Below are positions 49,940-64,000 of a stretch of DNA of 64,000 nt, piece by piece (position 1 is the stretch's first letter; each line of letters starts with the position of its first letter). This stretch comes from Sciurus carolinensis (lineage: Eukaryota > Chordata > Mammalia > Rodentia > Sciuridae), in assembly GCF_902686445.1 (NCBI RefSeq), contig NC_062215.1:32842750-32906749 (forward strand). Reading direction: 5' to 3'. The notes under the pieces were generated by a model, which was given only the letters and a program-made list of their open reading frames with translations, ran no database searches and was not told the origin of the DNA. The translations under genes and the position numbers were made by a program.

Positions 49940-51870
49940 CCTCATAGTTTTTTGGGGAGGGTCCCAAGAGATATTCAAGCAACAGTGTTTAGTGATGATA
50001 AACATTGTACAGTTTTCCTTTGTTCGGCTAGAGAACAGTGTCTGTGAGTTGTAGTTCAACTGATGATATGGGGCTGGCATTTCTTCAGGTCATGGCAAAG
50101 TTATCTGCCACTTTGACTGTCCACAGCATATCACGTGGCTTCACCCCAGTGTAGGTTCCAAATAGCTGAGAAATCTTGTTACTAGTTTTTGGGTTTCTTA
50201 CACAGAAGTCTTTTTAAAAATTGAGATATGATTAGCACACCATAAAATTTGCCCATATGAGGTACATAATTCAATGATTTTGGTATATTGAGTTGTTCAA
50301 CCACCATCATGATCTAACATCATGACATTTTTACCACCCTCAAAATGAACTTTGTAATAATGGCTACTCCCAATCCCCCCCAGCCCTTGATGACCACTAG
50401 TCTACTTTCTGTCTCTCTATATTTGCCTATCCTGGACCTCTCATATAAATAGAATGACACAGCGTGTGGTCCTTTTCTGAGTAGGTGAATTTTATCCATG
50501 CTTTTCATTTGTTGGTTTGTTCACTCATTTGCTCATTTATTCATTCATTATTCTACAAACATGAGAGTTTTTTATGTTCTGGGTACAGTAACTCACTAAT
50601 GCACTTCCAGTCGATAATATTATTAAATTTCAGATTTGTGGTTTTGAGTTTTTAGTTGCAACAGCTCTTTATATTTAGACATATCCCTTAGTCTGATGCG
50701 CACAAAGCCCAGCTGTCCACTTGCATTTTAAATTAGAGGACAGCGATCTGGTGTTTGAACTAGCATGGATCTTCTTGTTTGGTCCAATATTGACTGACCA
50801 CTGACCACAGAGCTGTCTCTGGAGAACTTGTGGGGAAAAAGGTTAGTGGGAGATGAACGTAGCTGAGACTGACTCTCCCCTCCCCAACACAGGCTACAAT
50901 GCATGGAGGCGCTTCTGTGGGCTCTCCCAGCCCCGGAACCTGGCACAGCTAGCCCGGGTGCTGAAAAACCATCATTTGGCAAGGAAGTTTCTGAATCTGT
51001 ATGGGACGCCTGACAACATTGACATCTGGATTGGGGCTATTGCAGAGCCTCTTTTGCCAGGGGCCCGGGTGGGGCCTCTTCTGGCTTGTCTTTTTGAGAA
51101 CCAGTTCAGAAGAGCCCGAGATGGAGACAGGTAAACGACCCACATTAAAAGACACCAGCACCAGAGGCAGAGCAGAAGAACATTAGCATTTCAAGACTAA
51201 ACAACAAAGGAAAGGAGTTTCTTTTTAGTTGCATTACACTCAAGTTCACGAGATCTAAGATCAGGAGGTTCCTTCTAGAAAGCTGGGTCTAAGGAACACA
51301 GACACTGACCCAGGCAAAGCCGACATTACTTACATCTCTCCTTAAATCCAGGAAAGACTTGTCAGCTTCACTGTCCTGGGTAGCAGATCCCAGAGATGTG
51401 ACCATAAAAGAGCAAAATCTGGTTTCCCTGTGGAAAGCTGTGGTTCAACTGCCAACTCCATATTCAGATGTCCATTTGCCCAGGTTCATATTCAGCCCTG
51501 GCCACATAAATTACTGCCCTTAATACTGGGCAATTTATCTAATCACTGCGTCTGCTTTCTCATTTATAAAACTTGCAGAAAGTTGTGAGAAGTGAAGGAA
51601 ATGCTGTATGTAAAATACCTGACACATGACAGGTGCTCATTCTCCCACATCTCTTGACCACCTGGTAGGTTCTGGTGGCAGAAATGGGGAGTTTTCACCA
51701 AAAGACAGCGCAGGGCCCTCCGCCGGATTTCCTTGTCTCGAATTGTATGTGACAACACTGGTATCACCACCGTTTCGAGGGACATCTTCAGGGCCAATAT
51801 CTACCCCCGAGGCTTTGTAAGCTGCAGCCACATCCCCAAGTTGAACCTATCAGCCTGGCGAGGCAAATGA
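42179..51870 (+). CDS. EPX: Eosinophil peroxidase, 12 coding exons
   Basis: A secreted granule heme peroxidase of eosinophils that uses H2O2 to oxidise bromide and thiocyanate. Coding exons: 42179-42254, 42377-42470, 42696-42871, 43052-43169, 43250-43379, 44210-44416, 45677-45995, 47307-47467, 47819-48074, 48508-48678, 50893-51130, 51669-51870. All introns are GT-AG and the phases join into exactly 715 codons plus TGA, the length I recall for the human protein. The first ~17 residues form a signal peptide ([14 protein letters not shown]); a propeptide follows, as is typical. Residues at the spacing known from myeloperoxidase: Gln229, Asp232 (heme ester) and distal His233 (FIDHDLDF), Ca2+ loop Thr306-Phe308-Asp310-Ser312 with Asp234, Arg377, Glu380 (second ester), proximal His474 (FRFGHT), Asn559. 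Thr381 stands where myeloperoxidase has its heme-linked Met. No lesion was seen. Neighbours and identity fit EPX better than MPO or LPO. Confidence 0.97.
43380..44209 (+). other. EPX intron 5
   Basis: Donor gtgagt, acceptor ccccacag. Content is unique or too diverged to name, with possible L2/MIR-like scraps near 43400-43620. Confidence 0.7.
45031..45257 (-). repeat. B1-dID composite SINE in EPX intron 6
   Basis: A T/G-rich tail, then gagattgaactcaggggcac and the B1 half (gggcttacaggcatatgcca). It lies in intron 6 (44417-45676); the remainder of that intron shows nothing I can name. Confidence 0.8.
45996..47306 (+). other. EPX intron 7
   Basis: Donor gtctga is weak, acceptor ttttcaag. A block at about 46560-46650 (catcctcattttacagatga) resembles an L2/MIR-type relic. 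The rest is unrecognised. Confidence 0.6.
49834..49936 (+). repeat. Young ID SINE in EPX intron 10
   Basis: An intact tRNA-like unit: A box (tagctcagttggtagagtgc), then a fully paired T-arm-like stem CTGGG/CCCAG around B box ggttcaatc, then about 28 A residues. Near-identical flanks (cacttcata at 49825, cacctcata at 49938) suggest a target duplication. It sits in sense orientation in intron 10 (48679-50892), far from both exons. Confidence 0.9.
50214..50500 (-). repeat. Ancient L1 relic in EPX intron 10
   Basis: The segment matches the reverse complement of old L1M-type 3' sequence: ttgagatatgattagcacac, caaccaccatcatg, gaccactagtctactttctg, catataaatagaatgacac. It is strongly diverged. Confidence 0.6.
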
Positions 51871-52580
51871 GGCTTCTGCAGGTAAGGGGAGGCCTGGGAT
51901 GGGTGAGGCCCTCATGTCCCTCCCTGGACGGATAGCTGCGTCCTCTCGGGCCTTTAAGCAAAGATAACAGAACTTATCACCAGGGACGGGGGCTTTTTCC
52001 TAGTGGCTTCCCAATATGCTAGTTTCTGCACTGATGGTCAATCTCAGAGATTAGGACTTTGAGAGACAATCATGAAGTGTCCAACTACATGCAGCTTGGT
52101 CACTAATGCCCTAAAATGGTATATTCTGGATGCCCAGCAAATCCCTCACTTATTCAATTCTGCTCTTTCTAGGAGTTTATGACAAGCTCCCAACCTTTGG
52201 AGACAAGGGGAAAGATTGTGATTCTTTCTACCCCGGAGCAACTGTTTCCTGCTGGTGCTTTTGATGGCTATAGCTTAGAGCTGGCTTCACTGGCTGGGAG
52301 CGAGAGCTGGTGTTCTTAGTGGCCATGGGCCGACCCACCTTGGGAGCCTCTTAAGTATTATAAATCAGTGCCATGGGCAAGGACTTGTGGGCCAAGCCAT
52401 GAGGCCTCGAGGTCCCGGCAACAATCAACTGGAGGGTTCCAGCTTTTCCTTCTGTTTTCCCCATCACTACCACCATGACTTGGAGACTGCATAGTCACAG
52501 CGTCTAGCCACCCCACAAGCCCCTGTGTGCTGCAAGCTTGGCTCTGCTTCTACCAATAAAACACTGCTGAGGGCAGGGGC
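51871..52580 (+). other. EPX: EPX 3' UTR with a probable spliced non-coding exon 13
   Basis: A strong donor (CAG|gtaagg) ends at 51881, 11 bases after the stop. A strong acceptor (tctgctctttctag) leads into an exon starting at 52173. AATAAA lies at 52555-52560, which would end the transcript near 52580. Splicing here is inferred from sequence only. If used, it yields a 3' UTR of about 420 bases. Confidence 0.55.
52555..52560 (+). terminator. EPX: EPX polyadenylation signal
   Basis: AATAAA in ccaataaaacactg, about 690 bases after the EPX stop codon, followed by a GT-rich stretch (tttctttgttgggctgg) as expected downstream of a cleavage site. Confidence 0.75.
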
Positions 52581-52922
52581 TGCCGTTTCTTTGTTGGGCT
52601 GGGGAGGGTGAGGACTCGGTCCCATGCCTCACCCAGATGTTGAAGAGGAGCACTCCTAAGATGTTAGCTGGTACTCACCTTGAAGTCACTCCTGGGGGCT
52701 GAGGAGAGCTGAAAGAAACACTCTGGAGCAGGAAAAAAGGGAAAAGGGGAAGGGTCGAGGCATTAGGGCCCTGGCATTAAGAATATCGCAATCAGGTCAG
52801 CAACCTGAGCAGAGAAAGCCCACAGAACTTCAGTCAATATAAATAGTTTTTATGTGCAAAAAAACATAATAATAGATACCACCCATCTAGCAGAAAGGAT
52901 TGGGAACTGCCTTCAGCCTTCA

Positions 52923-52928
52923 TTTATT
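52923..52928 (-). terminator. MKS1: MKS1 polyadenylation signal
   Basis: tttatt on the plus strand reads AATAAA on the MKS1 strand, about 510 bases after the MKS1 stop. It is the only canonical signal between the two convergent stop codons on that strand that I found. Confidence 0.6.
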
Positions 52929-53438
52929 CCAGAAATAAGTCATATCCTAAACTCAGCAAGCCAAGCAGTAGAATGAGGCTGCCGTGTAAAGAGCAGGCTG
53001 AAACTCACAGGCCAGGGACTTGAGATCTCTCACTCTCCTCCTTTCTGGGAAGAAAGAAGCCTTCAGTTTTAAAGGCTGTGAAACCAGAGATCCCTGCAGC
53101 CCCTCTGCTAGTGAGACTATGTGACAAGCCATAAAAGAGGCTGTGTCAAGGACAGGTTATGGGGTCAACCCAAACCAATTTCTGACCAAAAAGCCTGCCT
53201 TGTTGTGATGCCCACTTATAGTAGCTAAAATATAAAGAAGTGGTCACACAGGGTCACAGAGTCTCCTACTTAATTTCCACATGGCAGGAAGAAGACCCAG
53301 CTGAGACTGGGCAGTGGAGCCAGCCTGGGAATTTCCCAGCTCTTCCAGTTGTTGGCAGGCCAATGTGGTCTCTGTTAAGAAAGATGAAGAGTCAAGAGAA
53401 TGCCAGCCTCAGACGTCCCAGGCCAGGGCAGCAGTGAG

Positions 53439-64000
<10,562 letters not shown>

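Overview
The window is mammalian nuclear DNA, most likely from a squirrel-family rodent (ground squirrel, marmot or a relative). It has large spliced genes with GT-AG introns, olfactory receptor genes and abundant LINE-1. It also carries many copies of a composite SINE in which a B1/7SL-like half is joined to a tRNA-derived ID half, a type typical of sciurid rodents. The species call is inference. The gene order OR4D1, OR4D2, EPX, then MKS1 on the minus strand matches my recollection of human 17q22.

Layout: 1-5677 is repeat-rich intergenic DNA (MIR, an old L1 relic, a SINE cluster). 5696-6631 is an intact OR4D1-like receptor. 7.1-11 kb holds MaLR-type LTR material, including one element with both LTRs. 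12.6-25.4 kb is a nested L1 block: an old degraded L1 whose 3' tail was split by a near full-length younger L1 of about 7 kb (18244-25312). The younger L1 has a GC-rich 5' UTR built of tandem monomers. 29841-30776 is an intact OR4D2-like receptor, and 31-42 kb is gene-free. 42179-51870 is eosinophil peroxidase (EPX): twelve coding exons that join in frame into 715 residues with all catalytic positions present, followed by a probable non-coding exon ending near 52.58 kb. 52.9-64.0 kb is the 3' two thirds of MKS1 on the minus strand (exons 7-18 complete, plus the last base of exon 6 at position 64000), convergent with EPX. MKS1 intron 11 contains an antisense TAF13 retrocopy, itself split by an L1 plus SINE. 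MKS1 intron 15 contains about 400 bp of CA-rich repeat.

The genes do not form a pathway. The two receptors are a tandem olfactory pair at the plasma membrane. EPX is an eosinophil granule heme peroxidase. MKS1 is a B9-domain protein of the ciliary transition zone. Their adjacency is conserved synteny. The most unusual material is the younger L1: its tandem promoter monomers, the antisense reading frames repeated in those monomers, and a telomere-like insert in its 3' UTR. I found no sign of a wholly new gene system.
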